A stretch of 64,000 nucleotides of DNA, from positions 3,119,001 to 3,183,000 of the forward strand of contig NC_084886.1 of assembly GCF_958979055.1 (NCBI RefSeq). The letters are read 5' to 3'. Below are positions 11,898 to 24,700 of this stretch, one piece after another; position 1 is the first letter of the stretch, and every line of letters begins with the position of its first letter. The position numbers and the translations under genes were made by a program. Below the pieces are notes generated by a model. The model saw only the letters and a list, made by a program, of their open reading frames with translations. It did not search any database and was not told where the DNA came from. This DNA comes from Alnus glutinosa. Taxonomy: Eukaryota; Streptophyta; Magnoliopsida; Fagales; Betulaceae.

Positions 11898-12204
11898 CTT
11901 CAGCATAGCCAGCAATCAAATATTGTCTAATATTCCAATAGCTTCCTCATTATAATCAGCCGGCAGGAAATGGTGGCATTACATTGGAAATTCTTTTTGT
12001 CTTTCATGGCCGGCTCCTCTAATTTAATATTTTCAAATAGAAGACAGTGATGAAACCAAGGCTTAGCCAAGCATAAACATGGGAGAAGGAACGGCTTCAT
12101 CTTGTGTCTTCTTGGAAAATCTTCTCTCTTCTTGGAAGTGAAAAACAAAGCGAGCCTTGAATAAAGGATGATATAAGCAACAACTGGGCCTTAAAAATAG
12201 CTTG
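11898..12204. other. Short intergenic gap, PADRE promoter and RAY1 3' end
   Basis: About 300 bp separate the two minus-strand genes. The gap must hold the promoter of the PADRE gene and the 3' untranslated region of the upstream glycosyltransferase. I recognise no specific element. Confidence 0.4.
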
Positions 12205-15200
12205 TCAGTTTGAACTTGTGCCAGCTTTGTAACTTTGTAGGCACATCCTTGTACTAGAATCGTAGTCCCATAAGCCTGACAATACCTGACGTTCCAGTTT
12301 CTTCAGTCTCCCACTAATCCAATTGTTGTGGAGAACGAGACAACCCTTCTTCAAGCAGGCAGCTTTAACATTTTTCTTCTGCCACAGGTCTAGGTAAGCG
12401 CCGTTTGGGAAGAGGTTTCTGTCCAAGAAATGAATGGTCAGATTCGTCTCAGGTTCCACGCATCTATTATCGCCCACACGATTGGATCCATCTTCCCCAC
12501 ATAACGTGTCATAGAAGCTTGGCTGCTCAGATAGGCCTGAAGTTGCTGCATGCTTTACCACCTTCTCCATAGCAGCAATTGTTGAATCATCAGAATGAGC
12601 AAAGTAAAAACCAGAGTTTAAGCGCCTAGGCATGTTTATTGGTCCTGAGTACATGCAGTACGTTAGTGGGTAAGTACTCAAATTTTATTTTAAGGTTTCA
12701 AATAATCCAATCAATTGTCATTTTCCTCCTTAGAAAATCTGTATTCTGTATTTTTTACCAGTCAGAAAAGGGGTAATTATTTGAAGTTTGAGATGCTTGG
12801 AGAATGCACCTGTCTTCTTGTATTCATCAGACTGTGCCACGAGGACAGCAGGGCCAAAGGAGTAAAGCAATGGCAATGGATTTTCAAACCAATAAACATC
12901 CACATCACTTAGCAATACATTGTAACCAAGCTTCAGTATCTTCAAAACCATTCTGGACTTTACTTTGGTGACCCTCTGAAAGCATTTTGTTCCGAAGTGG
13001 CAGTCATTGAAGCTGATGTTACTTCGAGCTAATGGATCATTGAAAACTGGCAGGCCCTACCAGCAAATACAAACTTTTTGAATTTAGATTTTGCACAGTT
13101 GGGTGCAATACACAAATCCAATTTGACCTTAGGGGCAATCTGCTGAGGGGATGAGAGGACACAAGGCACAACAACTCAGCTACTGATGGGCCTTAATGCC
13201 AATCCACCCACCCAACAAAAGAGAGAAATTGGTTTTAAGAGGTCAGGACACAGCACTACAAGTTAGAACAACTTTCACAATAATAACAAGCATCAGATTC
13301 AAACAATATGCTGAAATATGGAGATCAGTCCACAATACACAAGCTTCAAGATGTTAAATATCAAGAAGAGGGTTGGTAAGAGTCCACAAATTTTCCTGGA
13401 CTTATACTCTGCTCTGCTTGAAGCATATGCCAAAATCCTTATTTTATTGTATGTGCGCATGCACGTACATGGCCACGTGTTTTATGTAACTGAGAATGAC
13501 CAAGAAAGTTGATTAAAATGAAAAAGAGAAATAAAATAAAAGAACAGCGGTGAAGCATAAATACCTGCAAGACAGAGAACCAATAGGTTTCCTGGTCAAG
13601 AGCACAAATCATAAAATTTTTAATCTGGAGGCGGCGTAATCTACATACCCAACTCATTAGCATGTCCTTGTAACTATATCCAGCAACTGCAAGCACAACT
13701 GTCTTATTCTTGTCTGCAATTAAAGGAAGGAGTGACTCCAAGGAGAATGAAAAATCTAATGGTTCTGAGAACTTCATATGATCCTTCAGAGAACAATCTA
13801 GTATTCTGTCCAGTGATTTAATGTCATCAACACAAGCCATGATCCTCCTTTGCCTCCAGGGATGTAAGATCTTTTTCTTCCTTAAGCTGAGTGCACTCTG
13901 GTATCCATACGGATAGACAATGTTTTCAGTTGTGTTGATGAAAATATATTGTCCGTCACACTTCAAAAGTTTTACTAGGCTAGAATAATTAGCTTCACGA
14001 TAAAACAATGATCCATACAGTTTCCCAATATGGGAATTGCCAACATACTCCCAGCTTCTCTTTTCTATATCTGAAACTCTGGAATCTCCAACTATTCCAT
14101 TAGACCAATGCTCCTGATCATTTAGATTGAAACTTGAGATGGTCCAACTAGCATCAAACACAAACCTGAATTCAGATGACATGGCCTCGTTAATGACCCA
14201 ATTGTTGTGGATCCCCTTCCCATACAAGAAAGGAGGAAGAACTCCAGTATGTAAGGGCAAATCCCCGCTGTTCCATGCCATAAGCATTCTCCCCTCACAA
14301 CGACTCCACCGCCAACTTTGAGAAAGTATCTCCTGCAACTGAAGGAACAGAAGAGTTAAATGGAGTATTCTCACATGGCCCATCAACTTTCAATCTGGAA
14401 CAGATTCTTTTGTACCTCCTGGGTCCTCACCCATTTGCCATCCCCGTGTCGCCAATGTTTCCCATCCTCTTCCAAGTAGAACGGGAAGTGGGAAATATTT
14501 CGTGAAGAAGAAACAAGGAGCCAATCATGGTCAAGTTCGTAAGCGTAGTTTAGGGTGGAAATGAAGTCAAGCAGAAGAATGGTCTCAGGATCGATAAGAA
14601 CAAAGACGTCCGAGGCCAATGAACGTGATCTTGCTATCATGGAATGGAAGAATGGAGTACCAAGAAACCTATATACGTACAGACAGATCAGAACGCAATG
14701 GATTAATGTTTCCCTTCTAACTTGGACAAGAAACAGTTCACCAACTTGCAAGAGTACAAAAATAATAGCCAATAACTTTATCATCAGATGTTCTCATAGC
14801 TTCTTTCATACTTAAGCAAAGTGGATCTCATAGATGCTGCTCTTGATCTTCTATGAGATTTATAATATATACACCTTGACTTTCGGTTCACATGCCTAGT
14901 AGACTTGCTCACAGAATATATTGCTTGTTAAAGGATGTATCGTATATTTGAAAAAGAGTAATGCTACATACCACAAATCCCACAAATGTTAGTCAATCAC
15001 AGATCTTTCCTATAAAAACGGAAGGAAAAAGATCTTGGATGTGGATGGAATAACGAGTAATGATAGAGACTACATTTTTATCCCACAATGCCGATATGGT
15101 AGCCTTAACCAACCCTTGGAATTTTATTTTATTTAATCCAAGAGTTGGTTGAGACTATCATGTCAGCATTGTGGAATAAAACATGGTTTTCACATTTCTC

Positions 15201-16657
15201 ATGGCATGACAACGAAAGACTTTTGGTTTAGAATAATACAAGAAACTCATTCTGCAGTAGAATTTGAACACCAACCGGATTTTAGGCTTTTAAGTCTCTA
15301 GTAATACCAAAATAATTAACAAAATGCATTTAGTCCCCTCTAAAAATGCTACCTGCATCTTCTTACTAACTTCCACTGGAGGTTTCTTATGTAACCCGTA
15401 TGTTTTTATCCTTACAAAACCCTGCACATTATATACCTTCCTGAACACTTCCAAACAGGACCTTTGCAAGCCATAGATATGAAGATACACCAGTAAATCC
15501 TTATATATATATATACTATAGCCTTTGCAGCCTATACCACCATTATCTCTTCGTCTAAAAAGCATTCATGTATGTAATACCATTCAAGATTCAATGAAAA
15601 AAAGTAAAAACCCTTCAGCGTTTTGAGCAGAACTAGATTCTCAAAGAAAGAATCAATCTCCCACAGGACCCACAACCGCACATGGACTTAGGCTACTTAG
15701 CTTACAGTGCCACTCTACATGTTTGTATGTAGAATCTAATGCTGAATTGGCCATCAAACTTCTTAAACCGCAAAAGAGAAATATTTTTAAATGCTATCAC
15801 ACATATTTCGCACCTCCGATTAATGCAGTGCCTGGTTTGTCTTTGATGAAACCTTAGAAACAACCTAAAGCAACCACAGCAGACTCTGTGGCTCGACATG
15901 CCCAATGCCTTTTACCTGCAATTGGAGAAAACTTGGATTCTCTTCATCTAGAATTTTCTGATATACATAATATCAACTTCTAGATTCACCAACGAAACCT
16001 TATTCTATTACGTCAATTGAAAACCAGGAATTCACTTCAAGAAACTTATATGACAAGAACGATCACATAAAACTGTTCCCAATCAGCAACTAGAGATAAC
16101 TACACCAATATATAAACTCATCTAATTGTTCCCCAGCACCCCTCAATATACCAAATAAGAAATGAGAAATTAACGACTAAGTTATTTACTTACGTGAAAT
16201 CAATGTTAGGCTCAACCAAAACCCGCGAACCGAAAGCATCTGCAAAAGAAACAACAGAAGGGTCTTGGCTAAAGAGAACAACGGTGATTTGCGGGGACAG
16301 GGCAAGCCATGACCGAACGGCTAGACTCTGCCTATCCCCAGCAGAGCCATTAAATGGGCTAGGCGCTGAGAATATGGTAATTCTCGGATTGCCCGGATCG
16401 CCAAGAGCTCTGTAATTAAGTTTGGGCACGTTGATCTGATCCCTGAGGGAAGGCAACCTCTGAGTAGCATAGAGAGAGAAACAAATTAACACAAACCCAT
16501 ACAGCCAAATTGACCATAGCCCACCTTGAAATGCCTGTGAACCAAAACAAGTTGCTTAGCAACAATCCACATGAATCAAAAACGGACAAAGAAAAATACA
16601 AACAAAGAGTAAGATAACAGGAAGGCAGAAAGAAGTGAAAACAGAGAGGACCTTCAT
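12205..16657 (-). CDS. RAY1: RAY1-like beta-arabinofuranosyltransferase (GT77)
   Basis: Six exons on the minus strand, 16657-16652, 16534-16194, 14668-14416, 14338-13565, 13056-12810 and 12644-12205, join in frame to 686 residues. The first exon contributes only ATG AAG. Exon 2 supplies a signal anchor (LWSIWLYGFVLICFSLYA, about residues 9-26), giving a Golgi type II topology. The C-terminal half is the nucleotide-diphospho-sugar transferase domain of family GT77, with the metal-binding DVD motif in LLSDVDVYWFENPL at residues 509-511. The conserved LNSGFYFA and VLHNNWISG blocks follow. Arabidopsis RAY1 (At1g70630) is implicated in adding arabinofuranose to cell-wall arabinogalactan proteins. 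The assignment rests on remembered family sequence and on neighbours matching At1g70610 and At1g70620. No disabling change was seen. Confidence 0.92.
15074..15182. mobile_element. Foldback MITE in RAY1 intron 2
   Basis: The left arm (from TTTTATCCCACAATGCCGAT) is an imperfect reverse complement of the right arm (ending TCAGCATTGTGGAATAAAA). About 45 bp per arm meet at an AT-rich centre, so the whole 109 bp can fold into one hairpin. No transposase is encoded. The target duplication is unclear, so I do not assign a superfamily. Confidence 0.7.
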
Positions 16658-18781
16658 TGTTGTGTTGTTGAGAAAGAATGGAATGAAGTTGGTGATGGGT
16701 TTGTTTTTTTTGTTTATTTATGAACAGCGTGCTGCGTGCTGGGTCAGTGAAACTTTAACTGAAAGAAACAAGTTGCACAAGTAACAAACTTTACCACTAC
16801 TATCAGCACCCCCAGGACGGGAAGACCATGAGCCATGTGAGGCCTGTCATCGTGGACACGTCAGTTTCCATTGAAAAACCTTATTTTTCGTATTTGAATA
16901 ATCCAGCCGCGTCAACGGACTGGGAATTGAAGATTGAAGATAGGTAAAAGACCGTTTACTGCAAGTCGTTTCATCCAGAAAACATGTGTACCCCAGAGTT
17001 GGTGGGAGTTACTTCTCTTTTCCAGGTCGTTTCGTCCATGAAGTTGTGTTACATCTCCAATAAGATCTCTCCAATTTCAAGTAGAGCGGAGATAAACTAT
17101 TTTACAGCTAAAATTTTGTTTTATTTCATTTAACAGTGTAAAGGATGTTACATTATTTAAAATTTTTAAATAACAAGGTAACATATTTATCATGCATTAA
17201 CATATATATATCATTAAATTTGTAAAATTTAATCTTTCACCGCAAAATATCCATTGAACTTATAGGTTGCAAATATATATATATATATTTTCCTAAGCAC
17301 CTCGTAGCTAAGGGCATAACGAAAGTTACCTCTCTCTCTTCTTCTTCTTCTTCTTCTTCTTCTTTTTTTTATTTTTTTTTGGGTACAATAGAGGCTCGGT
17401 TTGGCAAGCATTTGGAGGACAGCTTTCTTCTCTGACGATACAAACTGTACTGTACACTTGTCATTGTTGTCAAGTCAACAGTCAGATGGCAAGTGCATAG
17501 GGCAGGATGCTCATTGAACAGTCATTAAACTTGGGCTTTTATGCGTTTCTTCAAAATCTAGATGAAATGCCTTCAAGCGATCCAACGGTGTGAAAAAAAA
17601 AAAAGAAGCCTTGATCACTAAAAAGGTATTCCTGAGACGTGGCATCTGCAGGCATTGAAAAGAAAACTTACGCAATAAACCACTCTCTTTCTCTCCTCCC
17701 TCTGAGCGGCCATGCCCGTGCCTACATAAAAAGCTTAGACATCAATTAAAGCATTTTACCATCTCCTTTCATTTTACCATCTCCTTTTGTGTTTCTTTTT
17801 CTACCTATTAGTTGTAATGGTAAACGGTCGTGAATAATGAGAGTCGTGTGATATCAACCCATTTGATTCCACAAAAACAAGGGGCAGATAGTTGCATGAG
17901 ATTTTGGGTTTAAATGACGTCTCATGCTACTACAGGTCATGAGAGAACAAATCTCTAATACAAGGCGTTAGCCCAAAAAATCTGGGCCAGAGGTGAACAT
18001 AACATCTTGCTACAACTTCCCACGAGTTTATCTTTGCCACAGTCGAGCGAACTACAGCTCTTATAAAAAGTCGTTTTCGCCATATCTCTGCTCACAAGTC
18101 ACAAGTTGTTTCTCCAAAAAGATTCAGGTCGTTTTTTAGAAGAATAAAAAACTATGCTGCAAGTCGTTTCAACCAAATGACCACAAACTAAACCCTTGAT
18201 GTTCTCCTATTCCATTCCCTAATACGCAACTCTTGCTGGCGATGTTTGGTTCTTGCATTTGATTTTTTTTAAGAATAAAACTGGTCAATCACTACAGGCA
18301 AACGCTTATCTTTCCTTCTATTGGGTAGTCTCAGAATTTAAAACACTCAACCTAATTAATCAAAATAAGAATGGAAAATATCAGAAACCAGAACACACCT
18401 CGAAATGCCTTTCAAGCTGTAGATAGAGTTATAGAGGATACCCCTTGAAAATGTGCAATCCTGAGGCCAAAAAAACTGTAATACAAATCTCTCCAGAAGT
18501 GGGGGAGCTAAGAGATTAAAATACAACATCTGCCTACCTTGATACATCATTAACAACAAGTCAAAATGTATTTTGCAGGCAACTATCCTTCCAACTAAAT
18601 ATTACAAGACCCAATTAACTCCCCTCGACATACACCAACATCGATGTCCAGAGCAATCAAGCCCCATGACTATGCACCAGATTTATAAGTGAAACTAGAG
18701 CTTCAGGCAAATCAGATGTAAAACATTTAACCAAATACTTCCATTTGAACGCCCATAATCTGACAGGATCCTTCCCTCCAA
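16658..18781. other. RAY1 promoter and PNISR-like 3' region; no gene seen
   Basis: The left part is the upstream region of RAY1 (minus strand). The right part contains the 3' flank of the next minus-strand gene. Visible low complexity includes a CTT run near 17337-17365 and an AT run near 17275-17290. The short phrase CAAGTCGTTTCA recurs near 16964 and 18161. No conserved coding block was found. Confidence 0.5.
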
Positions 18782-21700
18782 TTATCTGTGCCGCCGCACA
18801 GGTGATCTGGATCTTGACCTTCTTCCCCTGCATTTTAAATTGGTAGAATAAATAGACTAGACAATGTCCAGAGTGAAAATTCAAAAGCCTGACACTTTAA
18901 CCTGAGTTGCTTATTGTAATGATGATGGGGGTGTATGTCACAAAAACATTTGCACAATCTTAATTTCAGAGAACATACCTAATGGTATCAAGAGAAGAGT
19001 AGGGAGAATGCTTGCGCTGAGAATGCTTGCTATGTGGGGACCGCGAAATTTGTCTAGAAATGAAAACATCCATCATACTATTTCGTGAGTTAAATAAAAA
19101 CGTAATTCAGGAGAAACGCTCAACCTTTTACATAGTCAAACTTGATAAGAAGCTGCCTGCTAGCATAAAATTTTCTGCTTCTACCCATATAAGATTTGAA
19201 TAATATAATTAAAACACCAGCAGGTATCAACCAAAAAATCAGTGTATATTGCTAAATCCTCAATAAGAACTGCATATCCACTCATCGACGATTTGTTGGC
19301 CTATCAATCAAAACGAAAACAAGAAAAGAATTTCACCAGAGAATCCATCTTTTACATTTACTAATAATTGTATTCGCATGAAAGTGTCCATTATTCTAAT
19401 GGTAACCTAGTAGACAGAATAAACACTAAGCATTAGCCGGATGCACCAGAGTAAAATTACTCAACTGCAGATACATTGTTTGTCCACACCAGGCTGTATC
19501 ACTAATCTGTCATAAAATTTCTAAATAAAAGAGTGCAGTAAAAAGATAAAATCATAATCAGTAGTACTGAGAACAATATCAATAACAAATTAGAGAAACA
19601 ATCCAAATTCAGGAAAAAATGGGTCTCCACTATAATCGTGAGGTAAAACCTGTTATGTAGCTGTAATTAGAATTTCAGGATTAATGTGTGTTCACAGATA
19701 AACAGAAGGGCATTGGTCACAGTATTGTTTGCAGCCAGATAAAACTAAAGAGGGAGGCAGTAAAGGAGAATCTGTACGGGAGAGAGAGATTTGACAATCA
19801 TTTATACAGTAAGTAGCAAATATGTAAGAAAATGGTCAACTTAACTGAACTAGGTCTTAATTCCAATTTACGGAAGATGCAAGAAAATGGTCAATTAGCA
19901 AATTTAATATTCATAGTAGAACCAATTAATCATTTTAACTATTTAATAATTTTAAGTTCAAAGAATAATTCAGGCAAGCAACAAGTATAAGCATTAGAAA
20001 CCTGGAAAATATAAGGGTTAATGCTGCAACTTAGTGTGTTCCCTGAAACTAGGCATAAAGCGAGTCTCATTGTGCAAACCTCACAAATCTCACAACCAAA
20101 GCATAGAAGAAAAAAAACTGAAACACTCGACAATTTTGTTTTCATTATTATGTATCTCTCAGCAAGATTGCACCGCTAGCTGTCTCCACAGAAATATGGT
20201 TGATACCATAAATTAATGATTCGTTCCCTTATTATGGAATACATAAAATAAATCTTTACTGAAAGTGAATTTGTAGAACCGCTAATAAATGATTAAATGT
20301 ACAGACTTCTGACATAACAGGGTCACCCAATTCAAAATCAGAATTGCAAGCTTGACAAGTCACATTATTAAGATGCCTTCACCTACCATATATCGTAATT
20401 GACTGCATACTATAAACAGTTCAATCCACATTTGAAAACCATAAAGGAATAATTATCAGCAGTATCAAAAGACAAATTAACGCATAAATTAAGTACCATA
20501 CTGGGAACTTAAAACATTACATGGAAGTTGAACTAGAACACTGCATATTTTGTTCCAGATACCAATTAATCAACCTACTCGTGCCTTATTTTTAATTTAC
20601 TAGGTGACTGATAATATCTCCAAGTCATACAATCATGTTTTTTTTTCCTTAAATGCCATTTATGATAGACTGGCTCAATTTGATATTCATAGGATCATTC
20701 AAACATCCCCTTGACATTTGACAACCTGGACCCGAATAAAAGTAAGAGATTTTGATAAATGGGTACCTTCTCCTAGACCTGACAGGTGATGGTGATGAGT
20801 TATGTTTCCTTGATTGCAGTTTCCTGCAGTATCCAACCATATATAAGGACCACATAGTATAACTGGAAGAACAGAGCAGAGCCAAAAGATTTTAATGGTT
20901 AACCTTTTAGAATCATCTGAGGCTTCATCACTTGAATCATTGGCATGACTAACTGAGGTGTCTTTGCTATTTCTACCCTTACTGCTAATGGAAGAAGAGC
21001 GTCTTTTTTTGTGCCTGCTTGACTCGCTTGCGATTTTATGTCTTGATGTATCTTCCTCCTCATCCTTTCTGTGTTCTCGTTTTCTGCTGGGATCTTCTTT
21101 AGTCCTAGCTCTATGGAGTCTCTCTGTTTCTTTTCTGTCTTCCTTGACATCAAGATGGTCAGAACTTTTTCTTGACTCAGATTGCTTTTCTTTTACCCTA
21201 GGCTCAAAACTTTGCTCTTTCATTCTGTCCTTTGACCCATTCGAATCATCTCCTTTTTCCTTTCTCGGATGCCTTTCATCTCGTCTCCTACGTTTCTCAT
21301 CTCCATTATCATCTGCCCATGTCTTATTACTGTCTCCCTCCCTAACAAAGTCTTTCCCAGAACTCTTTTTACTTTCATGTCGATCATTTTTATCTAACTT
21401 CATTCTGGTTTCACTACGTTGAGGATCATTGCTTGATGTTTTCTTGACAGTGACATACTCTCCAGGCAGTTCAGATTCCATTAGTCCAACATTGTTCTTT
21501 GATCTAGAGGCACTGGTTCCATCTAGTATTTTTCCACTAACAGTAATTCCATCATTACTATCTTCAGAGACCAACTTGGAAGAATATGCATGGCCCAGAT
21601 CCCTATCCACCCTATTATCATTCAACTCACTAATAGTAGCACCGTTATTGTTTTTGGATTCAATTGAACTGGTTTTGCCCATGCCACTCTCCATATTTTT

Positions 21701-24700
21701 CTGACTTCTACTGTCCTTTTGAAGTTCTACTTTGGAGATTCCATTCTCAGCTGCATCATGTGTATCTTCTGAAAGCTTTTTAATGCTCAACTGCTGATTG
21801 GAATTTGGCAGACTGGAGCTCCGGATTTCATCATCTCCATTATCATCATCAGAAGCATAATTTGCAAGACCTAAAATATCTCCTGGGGAGCTTGAACTAG
21901 ATTTTTCACTGTCACTTTTAGTGTCAGAATCCTTTGCCAGGGTGGGAATTAGAACTTTTGCAGATGCCTTAGGAGCTGGAACTGCTGGGCGAGATGATGG
22001 TAATTCCTTATGATTGGAAGCGACGGTCTTCTGGTCAACTGTGGCAACAAAAAGAGAAACCATAGTTATAAATTTTATTATGTTGAAAACATCAGAACTA
22101 GCACCCAAATATACAGAAACTAATATGAAAAGTGAGAGTTCATGATATAATTACCCTCAACGGTTAGATCATCTTCACTGAGAACTTTAGTTGCAATTTC
22201 ATCAAACAGCTCATCAGTAACCTAATAAAAAAACATAAAATGTTTAACTACAGCAGAAAGAAATTAAATAAGATAACAATCACTGTTCAGCAGTTGTAAC
22301 CTTTAAAAGAACTTCAGTTAGCACACGTTTTATTTCCTGGTTGACTGCTGCAGTTCTAGCTGCTTCAACATAATCCTACAGAGAACAAAAATATGGCAGA
22401 TCAATAACAACAGAAATGAAGTGCAGCCGATAACTATATTTGAAGAAAACAAATCATGAAACAAATAAACAAAAGAACTTCTCATGTTATGGAAAGAAAA
22501 CTTCACCAGAGGGGAAAAACCAGTAAACTGAATCAACTTTTTATATGACAGGGTAAAACAGGTAAAAAAATAGCACCTCATCATCATCCTCTTCTTCTGT
22601 TGACCTAGAAGAATCAATGCTTTTGTTATCTGCCTGATCAGCCTTCCCGAAAGATTTATCGATACCTTCATCCTCAATGGATTGTGTTTCCTCCTTGGGA
22701 TAGTCTACAGAAGAACTTGTAATGACTGCTTTCTTTATTTCCTCTTTAAGCCAATTAGGCACCGAAGCCTGGAAAAAAATTAAAAAATTCCAAAGATGAA
22801 ATTCAAAAAAGGTTACGTCACTGTTTAAGTATTAAGACAGACAAAAAAAAACCTTTTTAGGGCGTTCAGAAGCAAGAGAAATTCCATAATCGCCAGAGAA
22901 GGCTACAGTAGGATGAAGTGTAGTTCCTGCACCAAGAGCAAAAGGTGCACCACCAGATGGAATTGTGGCCTGGCCTGGTCCAGGAAACCTTCCAAATGGT
23001 GGTGCAGCATGTCCAGGAACAGGAGAATGTATGGCCATGGAAGGATCGTGCTGCTAAACGAAACAAATGTCAGCATATTTGTATGAAGGCTCTATAATTG
23101 AAGAACTGAGGGAGCCAGAATCAAGACCTGTGCCCCTGATGAAATATCAGAAGAAATTGAAGGATAAACCAAACCAGGTGCAACAGAGGGAGTCCAATTA
23201 TTTATTGAGTGCACTGCTGCAACGGGGTCAATGCCTCTTCCAGGTCCGACTGAATCATGATGAGCATAACTGGATTGCATATGTGAATCGTGATTACGAT
23301 TAAAGCCAGGTGCAAAATCTAAAGGCATATCAGCAAGATTGGTTGTGGAATCAGCTGACTGTTTGCCATATGTGAAGGCCGCAGGAAGCGATGGTTGCAT
23401 ATGGTGCTGTCCCTCCTGAGCTGAGGAATTTGACAGAGGCAACAGTTTGTATGACTGTTCATTGTGATCTGCAGTATCTTCTTTACCTGTTAATTAAGTG
23501 ATTAGTCAAACAGCAAACAAAGAAAAAATGTGTGTGCGCGTGCACATTGGGGAGAGATGAAAAGAAGGGGGGGGGGGGGGGGGGGGGGGGGGGTTATAAA
23601 GTTCAGAAGGCTATCAAGAATCCCATACTTAAGGGTATGCAGACAAATCCTTCCTTTTTAAGAATTCAGATATTCATGTGCTCGCAAGACGAGTGATATA
23701 ACCATCCTCTAAAGAAAATCTCTCATCTGGACCAATACAACCTTATACTGCTTCTGATCTTAATTACAGCAGAAGCTGTGATTAAAGTGGAAACATAAAA
23801 CTAATTATTAAAGAAGGCTAGACGTCTTTACAATATCTATAAACCATTAACATTTTTCCATGCATCCAGCACAGAAATTTTCTGTTTCTGCCTTCAAAGG
23901 ACAAAATTAATGCACCATATTTCTGTCCTGTTCGTAACTGTCACATAACTAGATCACACATTGTCAAATCTTTCAGAAGCTCAAAGATCAGGCTTCACAA
24001 CTTTGAAGTTCTAATATAATGTCAACCAACAAATTCAATTCTTGTCGTTAACTGAAGCTTTCACATTATCAAATTCTATTTACAAAAAGGAATCACCATG
24101 AGGAACCTAGACCTGCAGAAGAGTATGTCATGCGATACATTACAGTGCAACTTGATCGCTTGATACCATTTGTACAAATTATTCTACAAGGATTACCAAT
24201 GTAAAACTGCATGTATAGAAGAGAGCACGCAGAGAAAGTTCAAAAAATTAATGCAATCTGCTCGAGAACCACTTTCCAATAACAACATTAAATTGGGGGT
24301 GGGGTGGGGGAAGCAATTACAGCAGGAGAAACAACATCCGTTCCCCCCCCCACCCCCACCCCACCAAAAAAAAGAAAAAGGAGAGTAGATTCCAATTAAA
24401 TTTAATATACAAGCAGATCAGGGGTTTGAAAGTCAAAAAGTTCCAAAGCAGCAGTTCTTCAACACAAGTTTCACATGCAAACTCAATATGCTAAGTGAAT
24501 TATTACCTGTAACAGAAGAATAACTAGAAGGTACCTCCTGCTGATGAACAGATGAACTTGCGAGTATATTTCCTTGATGAAATACAGCACTTGAATCTCC
24601 AAAAAATGTCCCATCTCTAACATTGTAAGTTAGATGCGCATCCGGAACATAAGAAGATGGTTCAGAGCATACGGATGAAGTCTCCTGGGGATGAACTACC

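Noticed and set aside
20958-21422. Plus-strand frame of 154 codons
   Set aside because: It is the complement of the charged, Ser/Lys/Arg-rich exon 9 of the PNISR-like gene, and its Leu/Ser-rich translation is an artefact of that composition.
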